A stretch of 64,000 bases of DNA from CAWBRT01 sp963832785 (GTDB taxonomy: Bacteria; Acidobacteriota; Terriglobia; Terriglobales; Acidobacteriaceae): contig CAWHVF010000009.1 of the NCBI GenBank assembly GCA_963832785.1, positions 1 through 64,000 of the forward strand, given 5' to 3'. The position numbers and the translations under genes are program-made. The notes beneath the pieces are model-generated. The model did not search any database. It saw only the letters and a list, made by a program, of their open reading frames with translations, and was not told the DNA's origin. This document shows positions 27,145-36,303 of the stretch, in pieces (position 1 is the stretch's first letter; each line of letters begins with the position of its first letter).

Positions 27145-27264
27145 CGGCTTGCCAAAGATGGCGTCATCCCGAGCGAGGCCGCGGCCGAGTTGAGGGACCT
27201 GCAGTTGACGCAGCGCCCATGCAGTGTCTAACGGCAAACTGCAGATCCTTCGACTCGCCGCCGC

Positions 27265-27285
27265 CCGGCCAATAGGAACGGCCGG
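27265..27285 (+). other. Stem-loop between binding-protein and permease genes
   Basis: CCGGCC, nine bases, GGCCGG in the 227-bp gap before livH. It has no U-run, so it is a processing or partial-termination hairpin at best. Such gaps are common where the receptor is made in excess of the permease. Confidence 0.3.
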
Positions 27286-27371
27286 CTGAAAGTGGCGGCG
27301 GCTCGCTCAGGATAACGTCAGCAGAGTTGTTAATAAGCGGCGCTAGCAAGCTGAAGCCGTAGGGGGCTGTA

Positions 27372-28256
27372 ATGTTTGGGGACCTTTCCTGGGATGTGCT
27401 CGCCATGCAGCTTTTTTTCGGGCTGGCTCTGGGATCGATTTATGTGTTGCTGGCGAGCGGCCTTTCCATCATCTACGGGCTTCTCGACGTGGTGAATTTC
27501 GCCCACGGGACGTTCGCCATGCTGGGGGCGTACGCTGTTTTCCTGGCCGTAACCCTGACCGGTAACTTCGCCGTGGGCGTGGCCAGTGCCGTGGTGGTAG
27601 TGGCGGTGCTGGGCATGATAACCGAGTTCATCTTGCTCAAGCCGCTGTACGGAAAAGATCCCCTGCTGCCGCTGCTGTTGACCTTCGGCCTTTCCGTTGC
27701 CATTCCCGATTTCATGAAGATCGTCTTCGGACTGATCGGCAAACCGGTAGCCTACCCCGAGGCCTTGCGCGGAGCCACCACGCTGGGCCCGCTGACCCTT
27801 TCCAACTACCGCCTGTTCGTCATCTTTTTTACCCTGGCGATCATGATTTCGCTATGGTTGTTTCTCAAGAAGAGCGACCTGGGAATGATCATCCGGGCGG
27901 CCACGCGCGACAGCCTGATGGTGCAGGTTCTGGGCACAAATACCTCGCGCATCTGGTCGATCGGCTTCGCCATCGGCATCGGCCTGGCCGCCTTGGCCGG
28001 CGCCATTTCCGTCCCCATGATGGCGGCCACACCGGACATGGGCGTGGAGATGACGATGGTGGCCTTCGTGGTGACCGTGGTGGGCGGCCTAGGCAGCCTG
28101 GGCGGAGCCATCATCGGCGGTCTGCTGATTGGGGTGATTGTCGCCTTCACCTCGCTGTTTGCCGGCGAATACGTCACCGTCGCCATGTATTTCTGCATGG
28201 CGGTAATTCTTCTGATCCGCCCCAGGGGACTGTTCGGGGAAAGCGGGCGGGAATGA
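27372..28256 (+). CDS. livH: Branched-chain-type ABC permease LivH
   Basis: 294 residues, about eight membrane segments. The family motif GLSIIYGLLDVVNFAHGTFAM occupies residues about 30-50, and TVVGGLGSLGGAIIGGLLIG near residue 240 forms the ATPase-contacting loop. It forms the heterodimeric channel with LivM. The stop overlaps the LivM start (ATGATGA). Start at ATG 27372 of MFGDLSWDVLAMQLFFGLAL. Confidence 0.92.
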   Translation: MFGDLSWDVLAMQLFFGLALGSIYVLLASGLSIIYGLLDVVNFAHGTFAMLGAYAVFLAVTLTGNFAVGVASAVVVVAVLGMITEFILLKPLYGKDPLLPLLLTFGLSVAIPDFMKIVFGLIGKPVAYPEALRGATTLGPLTLSNYRLFVIFFTLAIMISLWLFLKKSDLGMIIRAATRDSLMVQVLGTNTSRIWSIGFAIGIGLAALAGAISVPMMAATPDMGVEMTMVAFVVTVVGGLGSLGGAIIGGLLIGVIVAFTSLFAGEYVTVAMYFCMAVILLIRPRGLFGESGRE

Positions 28257-29266
28257 TGGTTGCGACGGAAAGAAAAAAGATGTTGCGGGAAGTGGCCCCG
28301 CGGCCGCACTCGACCATCGTCTGGATCGCCGCCCTGGTGCTGGCCGCGCTGCCGCTGGTCATCTCGGTACCGCTGGCTACGGAAATCCTTATCTGGGGCA
28401 TCTCCGGGCTGGGCTTTAATCTTCTGCTGGGCTACACCGGCGTGCTTTCTTTCGGGCATGCCGCCTACTTCGGCCTGGGAGCCTATGCGGCGGGCCTGGC
28501 GTTACGCTACTGGAAGGTGGGGCTGTGGACGAGCCTGATCATCGGCTCCGCCTCGGCGATGCTGCTGGCGTGCTTCATCGGCGCCCTGGCAATCAAGCGG
28601 CGCGGCGTCTACTTCGCCATGATCTCGCTTGCTTTCGCCCAAATGCTTTACTTCATCGCCCTCTCGCCGGCAAAGGACATCACCCACGGCGAGGATGGTC
28701 TTACCCATATTCCCGGCGTCACGTTTTTCTCCATCTCGCTCGACAAGCCCAAAAATCTTTATTACTTCATCTTTGCCATAACCGTGCTGATGCTGTACCT
28801 GACCTGGAGAATCCTGCAATCGCCCTTCGGCAAGGTTCTGGAAGCCTTCCGCGAAAACGAAGACCGGGCGCGGGCCTGCGGATACAACACCACCCTGGTG
28901 AAGTTCACCTCGCTGGTGCTCTCCGCCTTTTTCGGCGGGCTGGCTGGGGCACTGAACACCTTGTATCTCGGCTATGTTCCCTTGACCACGCTCTACTGGG
29001 TCACCTCCGGAACCATCGTGATGATGACCATTCTGGGAGGCAAGGGAACCTTTCTCGGGCCGCTGGTGGGGGCGGGCGTCTTTCTCTTCCTGCAAAACAC
29101 CATCAGCATTTACACGGAGCGCTGGGAGGCTTTCGTAGGCACGCTGTTCGTGATCATAATCTTGGTGTTTCCCGGCGGGATCATGGGCACCATCCGGGAA
29201 AAATATCTGAACCGCAAGATGTCGAAGCTGCAGCGCCAGGCCGCGAGCGCAGGAGTTGGCCTATGA
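28253..29266 (+). CDS. livM: Branched-chain-type ABC permease LivM
   Basis: 337 residues, about ten membrane segments. Start at ATG 28253 in the livH stop region (a second ATG follows at 28256). Family blocks: GYTGVLSFGHAAYFGLGAYA (about residue 60-80), RRGVYFAMISLAFAQ, and the cytoplasmic ILQSPFGKVLEAFRENEDRA motif that docks the ATPases. Its TGA overlaps the livG ATG at 29263. Second channel half of the importer served by the 25882 receptor. Confidence 0.92.
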   Translation: MMVATERKKMLREVAPRPHSTIVWIAALVLAALPLVISVPLATEILIWGISGLGFNLLLGYTGVLSFGHAAYFGLGAYAAGLALRYWKVGLWTSLIIGSASAMLLACFIGALAIKRRGVYFAMISLAFAQMLYFIALSPAKDITHGEDGLTHIPGVTFFSISLDKPKNLYYFIFAITVLMLYLTWRILQSPFGKVLEAFRENEDRARACGYNTTLVKFTSLVLSAFFGGLAGALNTLYLGYVPLTTLYWVTSGTIVMMTILGGKGTFLGPLVGAGVFLFLQNTISIYTERWEAFVGTLFVIIILVFPGGIMGTIREKYLNRKMSKLQRQAASAGVGL

Positions 29267-30033
29267 GCAACAATGACGCGCTGCTTCGCACGGAAAAGGT
29301 CTGCAAGCACTTCGGTGGCCTGCGGGCGGTCGACGGCGTCGATTTCGCCCTGCGGCAAGGCGAGCTGAAGTCGATCATCGGGCCCAACGGCGCCGGCAAG
29401 ACCACGCTCTTCAACCTGATCGCCGGCCTGTTCCGGCCCACCAGCGGCCGGGTGTTCTTCCAGGGGCGCGACATCAGCCGCCTCTCGCTGCATCGCACCT
29501 CGCAGCTTGGCATCACCAAGACCTTCCAGATCACGCACCTGTTTCCCAGTCTCACGGTGTTTGAGAACGTGCGCATCTCCGCCCAGTCGCGCCAGACGAC
29601 CTTCAACTTCTGGCGCACTACGCACTCCATGGCGGAACTCAACGAGCGGGTGCTGCACCTACTGGAGGAGGTCGAGCTGATCGACAAGCGGAGCTGGCTG
29701 GCTTCCACGCTCTCGCACGGCGACCGCCGCTACCTGGAGATCGGCATCGCGCTGGCCACCGAGCCCAAGGTGCTGCTGCTGGACGAGCCTACGGCCGGCA
29801 TGAGCTACGCCGAAACCAAGCTGTGCGCCGAGCTGATTCAGCGGTTGAACAAGTCTCTGCATCTGTCGATCGTGCTGGTGGAGCACGACATGAGCGTGGT
29901 CATGGGAATCTCCGAGCGCATAGTGGTCTTGAACGAAGGTCGCCTGCTGGTGGAGGGAACGCCGCAGGAGGTCAGCGATAACGAAGAGGTCCAGAGGGTC
30001 TACCTGGGAGAGCGAAACAGATGCTCAGCCTGA
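29263..30033 (+). CDS. livG: Branched-chain-type ABC ATPase LivG
   Basis: 256 residues. Walker A GPNGAGKTT (about residue 38-46), Q-loop TFQITHLFPSLTVFENVRIS, a signature region LSHGDRRYLEIG in place of LSGGQ (usual for LivG), and Walker B LLLDEPTAGMS. The C-terminal block ERIVVLNEGRLLVEGTPQEV is typical. The start ATG overlaps the livM stop, and the 3' end overlaps livF by 13 bp, so the five genes are one transcription unit. Confidence 0.92.
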   Translation: MSNNDALLRTEKVCKHFGGLRAVDGVDFALRQGELKSIIGPNGAGKTTLFNLIAGLFRPTSGRVFFQGRDISRLSLHRTSQLGITKTFQITHLFPSLTVFENVRISAQSRQTTFNFWRTTHSMAELNERVLHLLEEVELIDKRSWLASTLSHGDRRYLEIGIALATEPKVLLLDEPTAGMSYAETKLCAELIQRLNKSLHLSIVLVEHDMSVVMGISERIVVLNEGRLLVEGTPQEVSDNEEVQRVYLGERNRCSA

Positions 30034-30788
30034 GCGGCATCAACACCTATTACGGGTACAGCCACGTTCTGCACGATGTTTCTCTGGAAGTCAAAGAGGG
30101 AGAGATCGTGGTGCTGCTGGGCCGCAACGGCGTGGGCAAGACGACCACCATGAAATCGATCATGGGGGTGCAGCCGCCGAAATCCGGCCGCGTGGTCTTC
30201 CAGGGCGAAGACATCACCGGGCTGCCGCCCTACAAGGTTGCGGCCAGGGGAATTTCCCTGATTCCCGAAGACCGGCGCGTGATTCCCAACCTGACCGTTT
30301 ACGAGAACTTGAAGCTGGGATCGCTGGTGCGGCGCAAGAGCGGCAACCCGGGGTCCCCAGCGAATGGCGCTTTTCATTCACTGGGGCGGAACGGCAGCTT
30401 CCAGCAACTGCTCGACACCGTCCTCGGCTACTTCCCGCGACTGAAGGAACGCCTGGGACAAAAGGGAGGCAGCCTGTCAGGCGGCGAGCAGCAGATGCTG
30501 ACCATCGGGCGCGGGCTCATGGCTTCGCCCCGGCTGATGCTCATCGACGAGCCCAGCGAGGGCCTGGCCCCCAAAGTGACGCAGGAGATCATGCGCATTA
30601 TCCAAAAGCTGCAGCAGGACGGAGTCACCATACTGCTGGTCGAGCAGCACGTCGAGGCCGCCATGCGGCTCTCGGAAAACCTGCGGGCCTACATCATGGA
30701 GAAAGGCGAAATCCGCCTCTCCGGCACGCTGGAGGAGCTGAACGCCCGCATGGGCGAAGTGGTGCGCTGCTTGGGAGCGAAGATTTAG
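30021..30788 (+). CDS. livF: Branched-chain-type ABC ATPase LivF, with insertion
   Basis: 255 residues. Walker A GRNGVGKTTT (about residue 35-44), signature LSGGEQQML, Walker B LMLIDEPSEGLAP. It is about 20 residues longer than usual because of a Gly/Ser/Asn-rich insertion (RKSGNPGSPANGAFHSLGRN, about residue 106-125) in the helical subdomain, just where the partner protein docks. All catalytic motifs are intact. Last gene of this importer operon; no clear terminator after it. Confidence 0.92.
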   Translation: MLSLSGINTYYGYSHVLHDVSLEVKEGEIVVLLGRNGVGKTTTMKSIMGVQPPKSGRVVFQGEDITGLPPYKVAARGISLIPEDRRVIPNLTVYENLKLGSLVRRKSGNPGSPANGAFHSLGRNGSFQQLLDTVLGYFPRLKERLGQKGGSLSGGEQQMLTIGRGLMASPRLMLIDEPSEGLAPKVTQEIMRIIQKLQQDGVTILLVEQHVEAAMRLSENLRAYIMEKGEIRLSGTLEELNARMGEVVRCLGAKI

Positions 30789-31280
30789 GAGGGTGTCAGA
30801 GTTTCACCGCATGAATCCTGCGTAGGCCCAGCCGGGGGCCGCGCTTTTAAGAGTTACTCCGGCCAGCGAGCAGGAAGTCTCGCGGCACGGGTTTCTAAAG
30901 CGGCTATTTCCGCGGGCATCGCGTAAGGCATGTATTTTCCACTTGACAGCCTAAGCTTCTGTCAGTTAAAAGCTTCGGGAACAGCCGAAGCGGTGGTTGA
31001 ACTCTCTCTAAGCGCATTTAGCGATAAACTGGAGAAGGAAACCGGACGTACCGCTGGGTGCGTACTCTAAGGGGCCGCGGGAGTTATACCAGAGGAGAGT
31101 GGTGGGGCAATTTCTGGCAACCGTTATGCATTTCAGCGCATTTCCCGCGGATTCTAAAGGTTAAATCAATCTTCTACAGCCATTCTAGTCGGCGTTTGCA
31201 TTCCGCTCGGGCAAAGAAGAACGCAACGCCGGTACACCGCAAGCAGTAGAAGCTACCATTTCCATGTGGGGGAAATTGTG
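30789..31280. other. Intergenic, 0.5 kb, probable promoter region of second importer
   Basis: No gene seen. A TTGACA at about 30952 is followed 17 bases later by TTAAAA, a weak promoter-like pair. The region is visibly more AT-rich than the flanking operons and separates two importers of the same family. Confidence 0.35.
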
Positions 31281-32576
31281 ATGAATCGAGAGACTGCAAA
31301 CCCTCTGGGGCGGGCGTGTGCCCGTTTCAGCCAACAACAGCCAAGCAGGAAGACTACCTTGTTTTTTGTCCTGACGATCGTTCTGTTTTCCGTAGCTTTC
31401 AGTTCATGGGCGGCGGCGCAGTCAAAGGAGCCGATCAAGATCGGCGTTCTGTTGCCCAAGTCCGGAACTTACACCGTGCAGGGCCAGAACGGCCACAATG
31501 GCGCCATGCTGGCGGTGGAGGATTTCGGCGGTAAAGTTCTGGGACGACCCATCGAGCTGATTTGGGAAGACGAGTCCACGCCGCAGGCGTCGGTACAGCG
31601 CATGCGCAAGATGATCGAGGTCGATAAGGTTGTGGCTATCGACGGCGGTATAAGCAGCGGCGACATTCTGGCCATGATGCCGGTCGCCCTGCAGAATAAG
31701 GTTCTGCTGATGGCCTCCGGGCCCAACGCGACCGAGATCACCGGGAAAGACTGCAACCGCTACACCTTCCGCGTCGATCTGCCCAGCCACGTCACCGTGC
31801 GCGCCATCTTCCCGACATTGTGGGATAACGGGAAAGATAAGCGCTGGTACTTCCTTTCCGCGTCCTACGCCTGGGGCATCGATTCCTTCAATCAGATGCG
31901 GGATTACCTAAAGATGAAAGATTCCAGCGCCGTCATCACCGGCGAGGATCAGGCGCCGTTGGGGACCAACGACTTCAGCTCGTTCCTGTTGAAGTTGCGC
32001 GGCGGCAACCCGCAAGTCGGGTGGATAACCTTCGGCGGAAGCGATCTAACCAGCTTCCTGAAGCAGTTCCAGCAGATCGGACTGAAAGGTAAGGTGTTGA
32101 TCTCCTCGCCTATCGTCAACGATTCCGATCTCTGGGCTGCCGGCCCGGAGGCCGTCACCGGCAGCTATCCCAAGCTGTGGAACTACACTGGCCGGTATAA
32201 CACGCCCAAGAGCCAGGCTTTCGCCAAGAGGTACATTGAGAAGTTCGGCGCGGCTCCCGAGGTTGAAGCCTGGCAGGACTGGTTCGGTACAACCTCCATT
32301 CTGACCGCCATTCAGAAGACCGGCTCTACCGATTCGAAAAAGCTGGTACAGTTCCTCGAAAGCCATAAGTTTGAAGGCTACAAGGACATGCCTATCTACT
32401 TCCGTTCGTGGGACCACCAACTAGTTCAGCCGGTGCTCGTGACCAAGGTGAAGGATAAGATCACCGATAAGTACGACTACTTCGACGTCATCACGCAGTT
32501 GCCGCAAGCCGCCAAAGACCTCGAATCCTTTTATGGGACTAAGGAGGAGGTCGGGTGCAAGCTGGGGCCGCTATAA
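31281..32576 (+). CDS. ABC transporter substrate-binding protein (Liv type), second system
   Basis: 431 residues from ATG 31281 (GGGGA seven bases upstream). A long basic N-region (RFSQQQPSRK) precedes a Sec signal core (TTLFFVLTIVLFSVAFSSWA) cleaved near AAQS. The mature domain is type I periplasmic: IKIGVLLPKSGTYTVQGQNG, EDESTPQASVQRMRKMIEVD, and VAIDGGISSGDILAM. It is only distantly like the 25882 receptor, so the second system should take a different ligand. livH and the LivMGF fusion follow. Confidence 0.9.
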   Translation: MNRETANPLGRACARFSQQQPSRKTTLFFVLTIVLFSVAFSSWAAAQSKEPIKIGVLLPKSGTYTVQGQNGHNGAMLAVEDFGGKVLGRPIELIWEDESTPQASVQRMRKMIEVDKVVAIDGGISSGDILAMMPVALQNKVLLMASGPNATEITGKDCNRYTFRVDLPSHVTVRAIFPTLWDNGKDKRWYFLSASYAWGIDSFNQMRDYLKMKDSSAVITGEDQAPLGTNDFSSFLLKLRGGNPQVGWITFGGSDLTSFLKQFQQIGLKGKVLISSPIVNDSDLWAAGPEAVTGSYPKLWNYTGRYNTPKSQAFAKRYIEKFGAAPEVEAWQDWFGTTSILTAIQKTGSTDSKKLVQFLESHKFEGYKDMPIYFRSWDHQLVQPVLVTKVKDKITDKYDYFDVITQLPQAAKDLESFYGTKEEVGCKLGPL

Positions 32577-32727
32577 ACAATAAGGCCCTTTGACCAGCAG
32601 GGTGCCGGGCCCGGCCTTCGGCCCGGCGCGTCTTCTGTTTCATCCCTGCAAACGCGAGCGGGCCCCGGCGATTCCAATCCCGGCGAACCCAGGCGGGGCT
32701 GGGCGCGTCGCGGTCAAGGAGCAGCGC

Positions 32728-33600
32728 ATGTTAGGAGTTGTCCTCGCCCAGATGATCAATGGGATTGTCTTGGGCTTTCTCTATATCGTCATTGCCGAGG
32801 GACTATCCATCATCTTCGGCATGATCGGAGTGGTGAACTTCGCGCACGGCGCGTACTTCGCCCTGGGCGCCTATTTCGCCCTGACACTGTATCCGCTGGT
32901 AGGCAGCATTGCGGTACTTATTCTGGCGCCAATCATCGTCGGGCTGGCGGGCATGCTGGTGGAGGCGACCCTGCTGCGCCCTCTTTATAACAAGGACCCG
33001 CTGCTGGGGCTACTGCTCACCTTTGGCCTGGCCCTGTTTCTGCAGGAACTGATCAAGACGGTTTGGGGCGCGCAAGGGCATCCCTATGACGTGCCGGCAA
33101 TCCTGGCCGGCTTTGTCGTCTATGGGCCAATCCTGGTGACAAAGTACCGCCTTGGTGTGCTGGTCATCACCATTCTGATCCTGCTCTCGGTCTGGCTGTT
33201 TCTGGAGAAGACTCCCTGGGGCCGCGTCATTCGCGCCGGCAGCCGGGATGCGGAGATGGTCAGCATGCTGGGCATCAATCTGCGGACCATCTTCACCATC
33301 GCCTTCGGACTGGGAACCGCCCTGGCCGGTATCGCCGGGGTGCTGGCAGCGCCGTTGTGGAGCGTGGTGCCCTCCATGGCTGATATGGCCATCATGCCGG
33401 CATTCGTAGTGGTTACCATCGGCGGCCTCGGCAGCTTTCGGGGAACGATTGTCGCCGGCCTGCTGGTCGGGGTGAGCGTGGCTATGACCATCCAGTTCTT
33501 CCCCGAGGCTTCGAACGCCGTCATGTACCTGCTGATGGCCCTGATCCTCCTGATACGGCCGCGCGGCTTGTTTGGCGAAAAATGGGAGCGCTTCGAATGA
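32728..33600 (+). CDS. livH: Branched-chain-type ABC permease LivH, second system
   Basis: 290 residues. ATG 32728 has AAGGAG upstream; the frame is open further 5' but without sense. Motif GLSIIFGMIGVVNFAHGAYF at about residue 25-45 and VTIGGLGSFRGTIVAGLLVG near 230. About eight membrane segments. The stop overlaps the start of the LivMGF fusion (ATGA at 33597), so channel subunits are coupled. Confidence 0.92.
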   Translation: MLGVVLAQMINGIVLGFLYIVIAEGLSIIFGMIGVVNFAHGAYFALGAYFALTLYPLVGSIAVLILAPIIVGLAGMLVEATLLRPLYNKDPLLGLLLTFGLALFLQELIKTVWGAQGHPYDVPAILAGFVVYGPILVTKYRLGVLVITILILLSVWLFLEKTPWGRVIRAGSRDAEMVSMLGINLRTIFTIAFGLGTALAGIAGVLAAPLWSVVPSMADMAIMPAFVVVTIGGLGSFRGTIVAGLLVGVSVAMTIQFFPEASNAVMYLLMALILLIRPRGLFGEKWERFE

Positions 33601-36089
33601 GCCGGCTGCGGAGCATTGCCACACATCCAGTAGTTATTGTCAGCGTGGTTTTCGCGCTGTTGCCTTTTGTGTTGCCGCGGGTCGGCTCTACCGTCAGCCT
33701 GGGAACGGAGATCGCTCTCTACACGCTTTATGGCATCGGCTATAACCTGCTGCTGGGCTATACCGGCCTGGTCTCCTTCGGCCCGTCTGCTTATTTCGGC
33801 ATGGCTGCTTACGCGGCAGGCCTGTCGCAGCTCCATTTGGCTTCTAATATCTATGTCGCCATAGTTCTGGGGGCGGTGGCTGCCGGCATTACCGGCCTGG
33901 TGTTGGGCACGCTTATTCTGCGGCGGCGCGGCCTGTATTTTTCCCTGCTCACGCTGGCCTTCACGCAGTTGTTTTACGAAATCGCCTTTCAGTGGACGCC
34001 GGTTACCGGCGGGGAAAACGGGCTGCAGGGCATGACGCGTCCCGGGTTGGAGAGCAGCCTGACCTTTCACTTCTTTTGCTCGGCGGTGGTGGTGGGAGCC
34101 ATTTACCTGCTGTGGAGGGTCGTGCACTCGCCTTTCGGCCGGGTGTTGCAGGCGGTCCGCGAGAACGAGCAGCGGGCCCGCTGCCTGGGATACAACACGC
34201 ACCGCTACAAGCTGATAGCCTTTGTTCTCTCCGCCACCTTCATGGGATTGGCCGGAAGTCTGCTCACCTTTCTCATACAGGGCGTTTACGCCGACGTGAT
34301 GAACTGGCAGAACGCCGGCGATCCGGTATTGATGACCGTGCTCGGCGGCATGCATCATTTCCTGGGACCGCTGTGGGGGGCGTTCACCTTCATTCTGCTG
34401 CGCGACCAGCTCAGCTCGTTCACCGAGCACTGGTGGCTGTTTTTCGGCGCCGTGCTCATCGCCTTCATCCTGCTCTCGCCGGAGGGGCTGTCAGGCATTT
34501 ACGCGCGCCTGCGCAAAGGGCGCCGCTGGAATCTGACCCGCACCGTTTTGCCGCCGCGCCCGACGGTGGCGTGCGCCGCCGAAAGTAATGGGGCTGCCGG
34601 CCTGAGCGGCACGGTATTGTCCGTTCGTCAACTGACCAAGCGCTTCGGCGAACTGGTGGTGGCCGACGGCATCAACCTGGATCTGCAGCAAGGGCTTATC
34701 CACAGCCTCATCGGCCCCAACGGCGCCGGTAAGACAACGTTTTTCAACATGGTGACCGGGCTGGTGCCGCGCGACGCGGGGCAGGTGCTGTTCAAGGGCC
34801 GCGAGCTGGCCAACCTGCCGCCGGACCAGCGCATCAACGCCGGGCTGGGCCGCTCTTTCCAGATCCTGAGCATATTCAAGAACCTCACCGTTTTTGAAAA
34901 CGTGCGCATCGCCGTCCAGGCGCGCTCCGGGCACTGCTTCAATGTGTGGCGCAACGCCTATTCATACAGACAGGTCAACGACCGCACCTGGGAGGTGCTG
35001 GACTCGATGGGCTTGTCCGAGCATGCCGACCACCCGGCTATCGACCTTCCTCATGGCGAGCAGCGGCTGCTGGAGATTGCCATTACCCTGGCCACCGATC
35101 CGGAGGTGCTGCTGCTGGACGAGCCGCTGGCCGGGCTGGGACACGAGGACCGGGAGCGCATCAGCGCCCTCATCCAGCGCCTGGCCGGCAAGCACACCAT
35201 TCTGCTGATCGAGCACGATATCGACCGCGTGCTGGCCATTTCCAACCGCATCACCATCCTGCATCAGGGGCGGGTGATCGCCGAGGGCGCGCCGCAGGAA
35301 GTGGTAAACCAGCCGGAGGTGATTACGGCCTATCTGGGACGCAAGCTGGCCGTGACCGCAGTGAAGGAGGTCGGGGTCAGGGTGGCGCGCCGCGAGGCCG
35401 CCGCCCCGCTGCTCAAGTTGAAGGGCGTGGTCGCCGGCTATGAGGGCAGCTCGGTTCTGCACGATGTCGACCTGGAAGTGGGCGATGGCGAGGTCGTCGC
35501 CCTGCTTGGCCGTAACGGCGTAGGAAAGACCACCACCTTGCGAACCATTATCGGGGCCGTAAAGCCCAAGGCGGGCAGCATCGAGTTCGATGGTCATCAG
35601 ATAGGCGGCCGTCCTTCGTACCGCGTCAACCGGCTTGGCATCTCGGTCGTTCCCGAGGGCCGGCGCATTTTTCCCAACCTGACTGTCCGCAACAACCTGC
35701 AGTTGGCGCAGCGCTCGGGAGGACGCAGCATCGATGACGCTTTCAAGTTCTTCCCTCGCCTGCGGACGCTGCAGGATTCAAAGGGTGAGACCTTGAGCGG
35801 CGGCGAACTGCAGATGCTGGCCATCGCCCGCGCCCTGATGGCGCCAACCAAGCTCATGCTGTTGGACGAGCCGCTGGAAGGCCTGGCGCCCACCATCGTG
35901 AGCGAGGTGGTGGAGGCCATCGGCCAGCTTCGCGGGCATACCAGCATTCTGATCGTCGAGCAGAACGACCTCATTCTTCAGATGGCCGACCGCGCCTATG
36001 TGATGGTGAGCGGCCAGATCGCTTACGCCGGAGAGGCCGAGGTCTTGCGCCAGGACGAAGCGCTGCAACTGAAATTGTTGGGCGTTTAG
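33597..36089 (+). CDS. LivM-LivG-LivF triple-fusion ABC transporter protein
   Basis: 830 residues in one frame. Residues 1-310 are a LivM permease (YTGLVSFGPSAYFGMAAYAA; HSPFGRVLQAVRENEQRAR). Residues about 335-590 are a LivG ATPase (Walker A GPNGAGKTT about 373, signature LPHGEQRLLEI, Walker B LLLDEPLAGLG). Residues about 598-830 are a LivF ATPase (Walker A GRNGVGKTT about 638, LSGGELQML, LMLLDEPLEGLAP). Linkers are short and Ala/Arg-rich. The three parts are normally separate genes; LivM-LivG fusions are known, but the three-way form is uncommon to my knowledge. All catalytic motifs look intact, so one copy plus LivH would make a complete core transporter from two polypeptides. Confidence 0.93.
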   Translation: MSRLRSIATHPVVIVSVVFALLPFVLPRVGSTVSLGTEIALYTLYGIGYNLLLGYTGLVSFGPSAYFGMAAYAAGLSQLHLASNIYVAIVLGAVAAGITGLVLGTLILRRRGLYFSLLTLAFTQLFYEIAFQWTPVTGGENGLQGMTRPGLESSLTFHFFCSAVVVGAIYLLWRVVHSPFGRVLQAVRENEQRARCLGYNTHRYKLIAFVLSATFMGLAGSLLTFLIQGVYADVMNWQNAGDPVLMTVLGGMHHFLGPLWGAFTFILLRDQLSSFTEHWWLFFGAVLIAFILLSPEGLSGIYARLRKGRRWNLTRTVLPPRPTVACAAESNGAAGLSGTVLSVRQLTKRFGELVVADGINLDLQQGLIHSLIGPNGAGKTTFFNMVTGLVPRDAGQVLFKGRELANLPPDQRINAGLGRSFQILSIFKNLTVFENVRIAVQARSGHCFNVWRNAYSYRQVNDRTWEVLDSMGLSEHADHPAIDLPHGEQRLLEIAITLATDPEVLLLDEPLAGLGHEDRERISALIQRLAGKHTILLIEHDIDRVLAISNRITILHQGRVIAEGAPQEVVNQPEVITAYLGRKLAVTAVKEVGVRVARREAAAPLLKLKGVVAGYEGSSVLHDVDLEVGDGEVVALLGRNGVGKTTTLRTIIGAVKPKAGSIEFDGHQIGGRPSYRVNRLGISVVPEGRRIFPNLTVRNNLQLAQRSGGRSIDDAFKFFPRLRTLQDSKGETLSGGELQMLAIARALMAPTKLMLLDEPLEGLAPTIVSEVVEAIGQLRGHTSILIVEQNDLILQMADRAYVMVSGQIAYAGEAEVLRQDEALQLKLLGV

Positions 36090-36110
36090 CGTTTTTAGTG
36101 TCAAGTTGAC

Positions 36111-36120
36111 GCAAAATGGG
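36111..36120. repeat. 10-bp direct repeat, left flank of insertion
   Basis: GCAAAATGGG directly before the outer inverted repeat at 36121; identical copy at 37662-37671. It has the form of a target-site duplication. Confidence 0.75.
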
Positions 36121-36303
36121 GTAGTGGGTCAGTTTGAACTCGAATTAAGATTGGGTGCCCCACGTCCCGCCCTGCTGTTGGGCTGACGTGGGGCTAATCC
36201 CCCCAGGTTAGCGCGATAACGTACGCTATCTTTCGCACATTTGAGTTGAGGAACTCTGGCTGATAGAACAGGGGTAGCTGCTAAACCCCAGAACGGAAGC
36301 CAG

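Noticed and set aside
36121..36303. Promoter-like GC-rich hairpin in CCCACGTC...GACGTGGGG left of the transposase
   Set aside because: The pairing arms belong to the mobile element's terminal region and do not indicate host regulation.
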